A stretch of 18,955 nucleotides of DNA. Origin: CAZOHN01 sp964579325 (GTDB lineage: Bacteria; Pseudomonadota; Alphaproteobacteria; Rhodobacterales; Rhodobacteraceae). The stretch lies in assembly GCA_964579325.1 (NCBI GenBank), contig CAZOHN010000048.1:1-18955 (forward strand), in the 5' to 3' direction. Of this stretch, positions 6,976 through 14,480 are shown one piece after another. Every line of letters starts with the position of its first letter. Position 1 is the first letter of the stretch. The translations under genes were made by a program, and so were the position numbers. The notes below the pieces were generated by a model. That model searched no databases. It had not been told where the DNA came from and worked only from the letters and a program-made list of their open reading frames with translations.

Positions 6976-7896
6976 ATGCAGCTCTACCTCCCCATCGCCG
7001 AGGTTGCCGTCAACATCTTCCTGCTGCTCGGCATCGGCGGAGCGGTGGGCCTGCTGTCGGGGATGTTCGGCGTGGGTGGCGGTTTCCTGATCACGCCGCT
7101 TCTCATGTTCATCGGAGTGCCGCCCCCCGTGGCCGTGGCCACCGGAGCGAACCAGGTGGTGGCCTCGTCGGTCTCGGGCGTACTGGCGCACCTCAAGCGC
7201 AAGACGGTCGATTTCCGCATGGGATCGGTTCTGCTGGTGGGCGGCCTTGTCGGATCGGCGGCCGGGATCTGGCTGTTCAACTGGCTGAGGGCCCGGGGGC
7301 AGGTCGAGCTCACGGTGCAGCTGTCCTACGTCGTGTTCCTCGGGATCATCGGCCTTCTGATGCTGCAAGAGTCGGTTCGTGCGATCCTGCGGCAGCGCAA
7401 GTCGCCCGGTCGCCCCGAACGGCGCGAGCACCTGATGGTACACCGGCTGCCCTTCAAGATGCGCTTCCGCACGTCCGGGCTCTACATTTCCATCATTCCG
7501 CCCCTCGTTCTCGGCGCCCTCGTGGGCGTCCTGGCCGCCATCATGGGTGTGGGCGGCGGGTTCCTGATGGTGCCCGCGATGATCTACCTGCTGGGGATGC
7601 CCACCAAGGTGGTGGTTGGCACCTCGCTCTATCAGATCACCTTCCTCACCGCCTTCACCACCCTGATGCACGCGGTCACCAACTCCTCCGTCGACGTGCT
7701 GCTGGCGGTGATCCTGATCCTCGGCGGCGTGATCGGGGCCCAGTTCGGCACGACACTGGGAGCAAGGCTCAAGGCGGAACAACTGCGCATCCTTCTGGCG
7801 CTCCTGGTTCTGGCGGTGGCGGGAAAGCTGGTCTTCGATCTCGTGCTGATGCCTTCCGAGCTCTATTCGCTGGGCTACCGGGGGGTGCGCGGATGA
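6976..7896 (+). CDS. Sulfite exporter TauE/SafE family permease
   Basis: This is a multi-pass inner-membrane protein of the TauE/SafE (DUF81) family, members of which export sulfite, sulfoacetate or related organosulfur anions. From the ATG the product is 306 residues. It shows the internal duplication of the family: GLLSGMFGVGGGF at residues 25-37 and GVLAAIMGVGGGF at 184-196, each starting a half of about four helices, separated by a basic cytoplasmic loop (RQRKSPGRPERREH). I chose the ATG at 6976 because hydrophobic sequence starts there and GGCGAGG lies just upstream; an in-frame TTG at 6940 would add twelve polar residues with no evident role. The 3' end overlaps the next gene (ATGA), so the two are probably translated together. 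The transported substrate cannot be read from the sequence. Confidence 0.9.
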   Translation: MQLYLPIAEVAVNIFLLLGIGGAVGLLSGMFGVGGGFLITPLLMFIGVPPPVAVATGANQVVASSVSGVLAHLKRKTVDFRMGSVLLVGGLVGSAAGIWLFNWLRARGQVELTVQLSYVVFLGIIGLLMLQESVRAILRQRKSPGRPERREHLMVHRLPFKMRFRTSGLYISIIPPLVLGALVGVLAAIMGVGGGFLMVPAMIYLLGMPTKVVVGTSLYQITFLTAFTTLMHAVTNSSVDVLLAVILILGGVIGAQFGTTLGARLKAEQLRILLALLVLAVAGKLVFDLVLMPSELYSLGYRGVRG

Positions 7897-8648
7897 TCCG
7901 CTGGCTTGTCCTCCTCCTCGCTATCGCCCTTCCCGCCCGCGCCGAACAGGTCGTGGCGGGTCTCAGCCAGAGCCGGGTGTCGATCACGGCGAACTTCGAT
8001 GGATCGGAGATCCTGATCTTCGGCGCGGTGCGGCGCGAGTCCCCCCCGCCGGTCGAGCCAAAGCTGGAAGTGGTGATCGCGGTGACCGGGCCGCCGCAAC
8101 CCGCCGATGTGCGCAAGAAGAGCCGCCGGTTCGGCATCTGGATCAACACCGAACAGCTCGAGATTGACGCGGCCCCGCATTTCTATGCGGTCGCGACGAC
8201 CGGACCCTTGTTCGACGTGTTGTCGCATACCGAGGACCTGCGCCATCGCGTCTCGATCCCGCGCGGCATACGGTCGATCGGAGCGCCACCCGAGATCGAG
8301 GATTCCGGGCGGTTCACGGATGCGCTGATCCGCATCAAGGAGGCGCAGGCGCTTTACCGGATCGACGAGGGGGCGGTCGATCTGCGGCAGGACACCCTGT
8401 TCGAGACGCGGGTGGCCCTTCCGGCGAACCTTGTGGAGGGGCCGTACCTGGTGCGGTTCTTCCTGACGCGCGGGCGCGAGGTGATCGACAGCCACGCGAC
8501 CGTGATCGAAGTGCGCAAGGTCGGGCTCGAACGGTTCGTCTACCGCCTCGCGCACGACCAGCCGCTGCTCTACGGCTTTCTTGCGCTCCTGATCGCGGGA
8601 GGCGCCGGTTGGGGCGCCTCGGCGGCGTTCCAGGTGATCCGCCGCTAG
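7893..8648 (+). CDS. TIGR02186 family protein: secreted, C-terminally membrane-anchored, function unknown
   Basis: The 251-residue product begins with a signal peptide (MIRWLVLLLAIALPARA, cleavage before EQ) and ends with one hydrophobic segment (PLLYGFLALLIAGGAGWG, roughly residues 225-243) followed by a short basic tail. The body between, about 200 residues, is rich in beta-type sequence and should face the periplasm. Recognisable conserved stretches are ITANFDGSEILIFGAVRR and the IWINTEQLEI region. It resembles the TIGR02186 family, which as I recall is found mainly in Alphaproteobacteria beside TauE/SafE genes; that is memory and not a search result. Its start overlaps the TauE gene stop (ATGA), the strongest sign of a joint function. 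There is no catalytic motif I recognise. It may be an accessory or sensor domain for the exporter; this is inference. Confidence 0.8.
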   Translation: MIRWLVLLLAIALPARAEQVVAGLSQSRVSITANFDGSEILIFGAVRRESPPPVEPKLEVVIAVTGPPQPADVRKKSRRFGIWINTEQLEIDAAPHFYAVATTGPLFDVLSHTEDLRHRVSIPRGIRSIGAPPEIEDSGRFTDALIRIKEAQALYRIDEGAVDLRQDTLFETRVALPANLVEGPYLVRFFLTRGREVIDSHATVIEVRKVGLERFVYRLAHDQPLLYGFLALLIAGGAGWGASAAFQVIRR

Positions 8649-8649
8649 G

Positions 8650-9822
8650 CTACTCCCCGGGTGCGGCGAGCGGCGTGACATGCGACGGCGGGTCGGGGGC
8701 CAGTTCCTCGAAGTCGAAGCCGTCGAGCCGGCGCGCGCGCCGCCCGGCCTTGTCGGCGCTGATCTTGATGTCCTCGATGTCCTTGGCTGCCTGCCCGAAA
8801 TGCCGGTCGAGGTTCTCGACCCGCGCGCCCAGGCGGTCGACGTCCTGATAGAGAAGCGCCAGTTCCCTGCGGATCGCCCCCGCCTGCTCGCGCATCCGTG
8901 CGTCCTTGAGCACCGCGCGCATGGTGTTGAGCACCGCCATGCAGGTGGTGGGCGAGACAATCCAGACCTTCAACGCGAACCCCTCGCGCACCACGTCGGC
9001 GAAGTTGGCGTGGAGTTCGGCATAGACCGCTTCCGACGGCAGGAACATCAAGGCGCCGTCAGCGGTCTCGCCCTCGACGATGTAGCGCTCGGCGATGGCG
9101 CGGAGATGGGCGCGCACGGCGGTGCGCAACGCCCGCGCGGCCTCCGTCCCCTCGCGGTCGCTCTGCGCGGCGCGCAGCGCCTCGTAGGCCTCGAGCGGGA
9201 ACTTGGCATCGACCACGATCGGGCCGGGCGGCTGCGGCAGGTGGATCAGGCAATCGGCGCGGCGGCCGTTCGAAAGCGTCGCCTGCATCGTGAACGACCC
9301 CGGCGGCAGCGCCTTCTGCACGATGTCATGCAGCTGGATCTCCCCGAAGGCGCCACGGGTCTGCTTGTTCGACAGGATGTCCTGAAGCGACAGCACGTTG
9401 CCCGAAAGTTTCTCGATATTGGCCTGCGCCTTGTCGATGGTCTCGAGCCGCTGCTGCAGTTCGCCGAGGCTGCGCGCTGTGCGTTGGGCCGAGCCCTGCA
9501 TGTTCTCGGTCAGCGCCTGGGTGACGGTGGCAAGCCGCGCCTCCATCAGTTGCAGCATCTTCGCCTGCGCGGCCGCCTGCGCCTCGGCGACATGGGTGAG
9601 GCCGCCCGAAAGCTGCTGCTGGCCGTTGGACAGCTGCTGCGATTGCGCTCCAAGCGCGGCAATCGTCTGGGTCAGCGGTCCGATGGTGCGCGCGGCCTCC
9701 CCGGCACGACGCACCGAGACGACGAGGAGTGACAGCACCACGAGGGTCAAGGCCACCCCCGCCATCACCGCGAGGGCCACGGGGTCCGAGAGGTCGAAGG
9801 TTCGACCGCCGATCTGGATCAT
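8650..9822 (-). CDS. rmuC: DNA recombination protein RmuC homologue
   Basis: RmuC proteins are predicted nucleases that limit inversions at short inverted repeats in E. coli. The 390-residue product has an N-terminal transmembrane segment (about residues 14-36), a long helical, probably coiled-coil region rich in Q, A and L (about 40-150), and the RmuC domain. In that domain the segment GAFGEIQLHDIVQKALPPG, then RADCLI, then VVDAKFPLEAYEAL matches the PD-(D/E)XK-like core with the D-x-K pair. The start is the ATG at 9822-9820, overlapping the mutL stop (ATGA); the frame is open further upstream inside mutL, but those residues are unrelated to RmuC. The stop is one base from the stop of the convergent TIGR02186 gene. 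A role in DNA repair with mutL is suggested by adjacency only. Confidence 0.92.
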   Translation of the reverse strand: MIQIGGRTFDLSDPVALAVMAGVALTLVVLSLLVVSVRRAGEAARTIGPLTQTIAALGAQSQQLSNGQQQLSGGLTHVAEAQAAAQAKMLQLMEARLATVTQALTENMQGSAQRTARSLGELQQRLETIDKAQANIEKLSGNVLSLQDILSNKQTRGAFGEIQLHDIVQKALPPGSFTMQATLSNGRRADCLIHLPQPPGPIVVDAKFPLEAYEALRAAQSDREGTEAARALRTAVRAHLRAIAERYIVEGETADGALMFLPSEAVYAELHANFADVVREGFALKVWIVSPTTCMAVLNTMRAVLKDARMREQAGAIRRELALLYQDVDRLGARVENLDRHFGQAAKDIEDIKISADKAGRRARRLDGFDFEELAPDPPSHVTPLAAPGE

Positions 9823-11648
9823 GTGCGACCGAAGAGACGCTCGATATCGGAGAGCGCGAGTTCGACATAGGTGGGCCGGCCATGGTTGCACTGGCCGGAA
9901 TGCGGCGTGGCCTCCATTTCGCGCAGGAGCGCGTTCATCTCGTCGGCGCGGAGCGATCGGCCCGAGCGGACCGAGCCGTGGCAGGCCATGCGCGACAGGA
10001 CCGCCAGAAGGCGCGTTTCGACACTGCGGGAGGTGCCTTCATCGGCCAGTTCGTCGAGGACATCCGCGACGAGGGCGCGCGGGTCCGCGCGGCCGAGAAG
10101 CGCCGGGACCTCGCGCACCGCCATCGCCGTGCCCCCGAACGGCTCGACCTTCAGGCCAAGCCGCCCGAGGTCTGGGGCCGCGGCCTCGATCCGCGCGAGA
10201 TCGGCGGGCGACAGGTCCACGATCTCGGGGATCAGCAGCGCCTGCGCGGCGATGCCGCTCGCCTCCATCTGACGCTTCAGCTTCTCGTAGACCAGCCGCT
10301 CATGGGCGGCGTGCTGGTCGACCAGCACGAAACCGGTCTCGGTTTCGGCGAGGATGTAACAGCCGTGAAGCTGCGCCCGCGCCGCGCCGAGGGGGTGCGC
10401 GCGCGTGTCGGCCACGGGTTCCGGTTCGATCCGGGCCGAGGGCGCGGCCGCCTCGGCAAAGCCGGGTGCCTGCGCGGCATAGGCCACGCGCAGCGCCGCC
10501 TGCGACGGCCGGTCCATCTGGTAGATGCGCTGGGTCGTGGCGGCTGGTTCGGGCCGGAAGGCGGCGAGCGTGGCTGACGCGACTGTCGAGGAGGCCCTAT
10601 GCCCGGCCTCGGCCAGCGCATGCCGCAGCGCCCCCACCACAAGGCCGCGCGCCAGGCCCGGGTCGCGGAAACGCACCTCGGCCTTGGCCGGGTGGACGTT
10701 GACGTCGACAAGGTGCGGGTCGCAATCGAGGAACAGCGCCGCCGCCGGGTGCCGGTCGCGGGGCAGATGGTCGAAATAGGCGGCCCGGAGCGCACCGAGC
10801 AGGAGCTTGTCCCGCACCGGGCGGCCGTTGACGAAGAAGTACTGCTCCACCGCCGCGCCGCGCGAATAGGTCGGCAGCGCGGCATAGCCGGTCAGCGAGA
10901 GCCCCTCGCGCTCGGCCTCGATCTGGAGCGCGTTCTTCGCGAAGTCGTCGCCGATCAGCCGGGCGAGCCTGCGATGCAGCGCGCCGAAAAGGTCGCCCTG
11001 TTCGGCCTCGGCGCGCAGCACCACGCGGCCCTCGCCGCCATCGGTCACGTCGCGCAGCGTGAAGGCGACAAAAGGCTCGGCCAGCGCCAGACGCCGAACG
11101 GTATCGGTGATCGCCAGCGCCTCGGCCCGGTCGGAGCGCAGGAATTTCAGCCGCGCCGGCGTGGCGAAGAACAGGTCGCGCAACTCGACGACAGTGCCGC
11201 TCGACAGGGCCGCAGGGCGGACGGCCGACATCCGGCCCCCTTCGACCGCGATCTGCGCGGCATCCTCACCGGGGGTGCGCGACGTGATCGTGAGGCGCCC
11301 TACGGCACCCAGCGACGCCAGCGCCTCGCCACGGAAGCCGAAGGAATGGATCGCCAGCAGGTCGGATCCGTCGATCTTCGAGGTCGCATGTCGTGCGAGC
11401 GCGAGCGGCAGGTCCCCGGCCGCCATCCCGCAGCCGTCGTCGGCTACCCGGATCAGACGCGCCCCGCCCGCGGCATAGTCCACCTCGATCCGCGTGGCCC
11501 CGGCATCGAGCGCGTTCTCGACCAGTTCCTTCACGGCAGAGGCCGGCCGCTCCACCACCTCGCCCGCCGCGATCCGGTTGATCGCAGCCTCGTCGAGTTG
11601 CCGGATCACCGGCCGCTCTGTGGATATCTTGGGGCTCAGGGCGCGCAT
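9819..11648 (-). CDS. mutL: DNA mismatch repair protein MutL (endonuclease-type C-terminus)
   Basis: MutL couples mismatch recognition by MutS to strand removal. The 609-residue product has the GHKL ATPase head: ELVENALDAGA (motif I), DDGCGM (motif II) and GFRGEAL (motif III), then the transducer domain with FFVNGRPVRDKL and DVNVHPAKAEVRF. A proline/alanine-rich linker follows. The C-terminal dimerisation domain contains DQHAAHERLVYE starting at D444, plus ACHGSVRSG and CNHGRPTY, which together are the metal-binding motifs of nicking MutL proteins, in contrast to the E. coli type that relies on MutH. The start is uncertain: the ATG at 11648-11646 has a Shine-Dalgarno-like AGGGG only one base away and lies inside a hairpin; an in-frame GTG at 11609-11607 (V14) just before IRQLDEAAINRIAAGEVV is a reasonable alternative. 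The 3' end overlaps rmuC. Confidence 0.95.
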   Translation of the reverse strand: MRALSPKISTERPVIRQLDEAAINRIAAGEVVERPASAVKELVENALDAGATRIEVDYAAGGARLIRVADDGCGMAAGDLPLALARHATSKIDGSDLLAIHSFGFRGEALASLGAVGRLTITSRTPGEDAAQIAVEGGRMSAVRPAALSSGTVVELRDLFFATPARLKFLRSDRAEALAITDTVRRLALAEPFVAFTLRDVTDGGEGRVVLRAEAEQGDLFGALHRRLARLIGDDFAKNALQIEAEREGLSLTGYAALPTYSRGAAVEQYFFVNGRPVRDKLLLGALRAAYFDHLPRDRHPAAALFLDCDPHLVDVNVHPAKAEVRFRDPGLARGLVVGALRHALAEAGHRASSTVASATLAAFRPEPAATTQRIYQMDRPSQAALRVAYAAQAPGFAEAAAPSARIEPEPVADTRAHPLGAARAQLHGCYILAETETGFVLVDQHAAHERLVYEKLKRQMEASGIAAQALLIPEIVDLSPADLARIEAAAPDLGRLGLKVEPFGGTAMAVREVPALLGRADPRALVADVLDELADEGTSRSVETRLLAVLSRMACHGSVRSGRSLRADEMNALLREMEATPHSGQCNHGRPTYVELALSDIERLFGRT

Positions 11649-11677
11649 ACCCCTATGGGTAGCAGGCGCGCCCTGAG
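11635..11677 (-). repeat. Nested perfect inverted repeat covering the mutL start codon
   Basis: A 12-base arm CTCAGGGCGCGC (11635-11646) is matched exactly by GCGCGCCCTGAG (11666-11677). The 19-base interval holds a second perfect five-base repeat, TACCC (11648-11652) with GGGTA (11657-11661) around CTAT. On the minus-strand transcript this forms a long two-part hairpin between the second M16 gene and mutL, with the mutL ATG at the junction of the two stems and the AGGGG sequence in the inner stem and loop. No T-run follows, so a standard intrinsic terminator is not evident. It could end or attenuate the M16 transcript, stabilise its 3' end, or limit mutL translation. Confidence 0.6.
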
Positions 11678-11700
11678 TCGTCCACGCTCAGTTGGCCCGT

Positions 11701-13023
11701 TCAGTTCGTCTGCTCGACGCCCTCGGGCCTGCCCACCACGACGAACCGCAGGTCATCGGGGCGCAGCACGGTCTTGGCCACCCGGTTCACATCCTCAAGC
11801 GTCACCGCCTCGATATAGGCGTTGCGGTTCTCGATGTAGTCGAGCGGGATGCCCTGCGATTGCATGCCGACGAGGATATTGGCGATGGTGCCGTTTCCGT
11901 CGAACCGCAGCGGGTAGGACCCGGTGAGGTAAGTCTTGGCTTGTTCGACTTCCTCGGCGGTCACGCCCTCCGCCGCAGCACGGCTCCACTCGGCCTTCAC
12001 AACCTCGATCGCCTCGGCCACCCGGTCGTTCGACGACGAGAACTGGCCCATGTAGAGGTCCGCAAGGTCCATCGTCACGAGGAACGACCCGATCCCGTAG
12101 GTCAGCCCGCGCTTCTCGCGCACCTCGGTCATCAGGCGCGAAGAGAAGCCGGAATCGCCCAGCACCTGGTTCAGGACGAAGGCCGGGAAGAAGTCGTCGT
12201 CGAACCGGCCGATGCCTTCGTGGCCGAACATCACCACGGACTGCGGCGTGTCGAACTCGATCACCGTCTTGCCGCCGGTCAGCTTCACCTCTGCACGCGG
12301 CGGCATCGGGGCTCCTTCGGCCGGCAGGCCGCCCAGAAGCGCATCGAGCATCGGCCCGAGTTCCTCGGCCGTGACGTCTCCCACGACACCGACAAACACC
12401 CTGTCGCGTGTCAGCACGCGGTCGCGCGCCGCGATAAGGTCCTCGCGGGAAAGGGCTGCCACGCTCTCCACGCTGCCGTCGCGGGAGGTGCCGTAGGGAT
12501 GATCCTCGCCATAGGCCGCGCTGTCGAAGCCGCGCGCGGCAAGCCAGTCGGGATCGTTGCGGTCGGAGCCTATGTTCGAGATCACCTGCGCACGGACCCG
12601 CTCCACCGCATCGGGGTCGAAGCGCGTGTCCACGAGCGCCCTGCGCAGAAGTTCCAGCGCCTCGCCCCGGTTCTCGGTCAGGACCTGCGCCGAGATCGAC
12701 ACCGCATCGTCGCGGGCGCTGTAGCGGAACTGCGCGGCGAGGCGCTCGGTCTCGGCGGCGAAGGCGCGCGCATCGAGATCGCCCGCCCCTTCCTCGATCA
12801 GCCCTGTCATCAGGTTGATCGCCCCGCGCTTGCCCGGCGCGTCGAGGCTGGTGCCGCCCTTGAAGCGCAACTCCAGCGCCACGAAGGGAATCGAGTGCTC
12901 TTCCACCAGCCAGGCGGTGATGCCGCCGGGCGAGGTGACTTCCTGGATGTCCATCTCCGCCCGAGCGGGCAGGGCCAGGACAACCGCGACCGCGGCAGCG
13001 ACAAGGGCGCGGACCATCATCAT
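11701..13023 (-). CDS. M16-family peptidase-like protein without zinc motif (partner subunit)
   Basis: This 440-residue protein is an M16 (pitrilysin/insulinase) family member with a signal peptide (VRALVAAAVAVVLALPARA, cleavage about residue 22), so it should act in the periplasm. Where the active homologue has HxxEH it reads NLMTGLIEEGAGD (about 70-82), so the zinc site is missing. It keeps a C-terminal REKRGLTYGIGS segment, whose Arg and Tyr match the substrate-carboxylate-binding R/Y pair of non-catalytic M16B partners. Gene start: three ATG codons in a row (13023-13015); the first overlaps the stop of the upstream M16 gene (ATGA) and is chosen for that reason, but any of the three may be used. 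With the upstream gene it probably forms a heterodimeric peptidase. Substrates are unknown. Confidence 0.9.
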   Translation of the reverse strand: MMMVRALVAAAVAVVLALPARAEMDIQEVTSPGGITAWLVEEHSIPFVALELRFKGGTSLDAPGKRGAINLMTGLIEEGAGDLDARAFAAETERLAAQFRYSARDDAVSISAQVLTENRGEALELLRRALVDTRFDPDAVERVRAQVISNIGSDRNDPDWLAARGFDSAAYGEDHPYGTSRDGSVESVAALSREDLIAARDRVLTRDRVFVGVVGDVTAEELGPMLDALLGGLPAEGAPMPPRAEVKLTGGKTVIEFDTPQSVVMFGHEGIGRFDDDFFPAFVLNQVLGDSGFSSRLMTEVREKRGLTYGIGSFLVTMDLADLYMGQFSSSNDRVAEAIEVVKAEWSRAAAEGVTAEEVEQAKTYLTGSYPLRFDGNGTIANILVGMQSQGIPLDYIENRNAYIEAVTLEDVNRVAKTVLRPDDLRFVVVGRPEGVEQTN

Positions 13024-14387
13024 TGCATCACCTCCGCCGAGGTCGCTCCGGCTTCGTCGCGCATCAGCCAGCCGGTGACTGCCCGACGCCGGTCGAAGAC
13101 TTCGGCGGCGGCGGACATCACGTCCTCCTTCGTAACGGCCTCGAGCACCTCGGGCCAGGCCTCGATATCCTCCAGCGCAAGGCCCGAGGTCAGCGCCTGC
13201 CCGTAACGCCGCGCAAGGCCAGAGATGTCGTCCTCGGCATAGATGCGCGCGGCGCGGAGCTGGAACTTCACACGCTCGAACTGGTCGGCGTCGATGCCTT
13301 CCTGCAGGAACTCCGCGATCACGCGGTCCATCGCAGCTTCGGCCTCTGCCAGGCCGACGCCCTCGGCCGGTACGATGAAAAGGCTGAAGGTGGTCGCATC
13401 GAGCGAGGTCCCGTCGTAGCCGGCGGAGGTATAGATCGCGGACTGCGTCTCGAACTGCAGCTTCCGGCCCAGCACCGAGGTAGCGCCGCTGCCGCCGAGG
13501 ATCTCGGCGAGGTAGGTAAGCGCGGCTGCCTTCTCCTGGTCCCCGGGGTTCCGCTCGGGGGCGAGGTAGGTCCGGGCGACATAGGGCTGGGATACCCGCG
13601 GATCGGCAAACTTGACTCTCCGCTCGGCGATCTGCGGCGGCTCGGAGGGCCGGGCGCGCTCGGCGATTCCCTCCGACGGCTCGAGGTGGCCGTAGTGCCG
13701 TTCGGCCATCCCGAGCACCTCCTCGGGATCCACGTCGCCCGCCACCACGAGTACCGCGTTGTTCGGTGCGTAGAAGCGTTCGTACATGCCGAAGGCGGCG
13801 GCGCGATCGAGCTCTTCCATCTCGTGCCGCCATCCGATGATCGGCACGCCGTAAGGATGGTTGAGATATTGCGCCGCGCGCATCTGTTCGTTGAACAGCG
13901 CGCCGGGGCTGCTGTCGGTGCGTTGCGCCCGCTCCTCGAGAATGACCAAGCGTTCGGTGCGGATGTCCTCCTCGGTCATCTGCAGGTCGCGCATCCGGTC
14001 GGCTTCAAGCTCCATCATCAGGTCGAGCCGGTCGGCGGCAACGCGCTGGAAATAGGCCGTATAGTCCCACGAAGTGAAGGCGTTGTCCGATCCGCCGTTC
14101 GCCGCGACGATACGCGACAACTCGCCCGCCTCGCGGTCGTCGGTACCCTTGAACAGCAAATGTTCGAGGAAATGCGCGATCCCGCTGTGCCCTGCGGGTT
14201 CGTCGGCCGCGCCGACACGATACCAGACCATGTGCACGGCCACGGGCGCGCGGTGGTTCTCGATCACAACCACCTGCATGCCGTTGTCGAGGGTGAAGCT
14301 GGATACCTCGCCCGCGACGGCGGCGCCGGTGATGCCGGACCCGATGCCGGCGACGACGATTGCGGACAGCAGAGCGGTTCGCGCCAT
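13020..14387 (-). CDS. M16-family zinc metallopeptidase (catalytic subunit)
   Basis: This is a zinc metallopeptidase of the M16 family, 455 residues. It carries the inverted zinc motif HFLEH (H72, E75, H76) within GHSGIAHFLEHLLFKG, and the distal zinc ligand is in the VILEER segment near residue 152, the expected spacing. The N-terminus MARTALLSAIVVAGIGSGITGAAVAG is a signal peptide, so the protein is probably periplasmic or membrane-associated. The ATG at 14387-14385 is preceded by AAAGGGAG (complement of 14393-14400), a strong ribosome binding site; a longer in-frame start at 14444 lacks this and would bury the signal peptide. It overlaps the following M16 gene, which lacks the zinc site and should be its partner. 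Peptide substrate unknown. Confidence 0.95.
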   Translation of the reverse strand: MARTALLSAIVVAGIGSGITGAAVAGEVSSFTLDNGMQVVVIENHRAPVAVHMVWYRVGAADEPAGHSGIAHFLEHLLFKGTDDREAGELSRIVAANGGSDNAFTSWDYTAYFQRVAADRLDLMMELEADRMRDLQMTEEDIRTERLVILEERAQRTDSSPGALFNEQMRAAQYLNHPYGVPIIGWRHEMEELDRAAAFGMYERFYAPNNAVLVVAGDVDPEEVLGMAERHYGHLEPSEGIAERARPSEPPQIAERRVKFADPRVSQPYVARTYLAPERNPGDQEKAAALTYLAEILGGSGATSVLGRKLQFETQSAIYTSAGYDGTSLDATTFSLFIVPAEGVGLAEAEAAMDRVIAEFLQEGIDADQFERVKFQLRAARIYAEDDISGLARRYGQALTSGLALEDIEAWPEVLEAVTKEDVMSAAAEVFDRRRAVTGWLMRDEAGATSAEVMQ

Positions 14388-14462
14388 GGCGGCTCCCTTT
14401 CGTGCAGACTGGCCGAGAGTTACGCCGTGCGGCGCAGCGATCAAGACACGCCTACGGCAATG
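14388..14462 (-). promoter_or_regulatory. Intergenic region with possible promoter for the M16 pair
   Basis: On the minus strand a -35-like TTGATC (complement of 14439-14444) is followed 16 bases later by TAACTC (complement of 14417-14422), a weak -10. A short repeat CGCCG/CGGCG (14423-14434) lies between them. The distance from here to the strong ribosome binding site of the M16 gene is sensible, and the preceding gene ends in a hairpin, so a promoter in this gap is expected even if these exact boxes are uncertain. Confidence 0.35.
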
Positions 14463-14480
14463 TGAGCCGGAACCGGCTCA
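14463..14480 (-). terminator. Perfect hairpin at the stop codon of the DUF3035 lipoprotein gene
   Basis: TGAGCCGG (14463-14470) and CCGGCTCA (14473-14480) form an eight-base perfect inverted repeat with a two-base centre; in RNA it would be about seven pairs with a four-base loop. It includes the stop codon of the lipoprotein gene. No T-run follows on the minus strand (the next bases are CATTGCC), so it is either a weak terminator or a 3'-end stabiliser of the purH-lspA transcript. Confidence 0.4.

Noticed and set aside
13024..13833. N-terminal extension of the second M16 protein by 270 residues
   Set aside because: The frame runs through the upstream M16 gene; the signal peptide at 13023 and the ATGA overlap define the true start.
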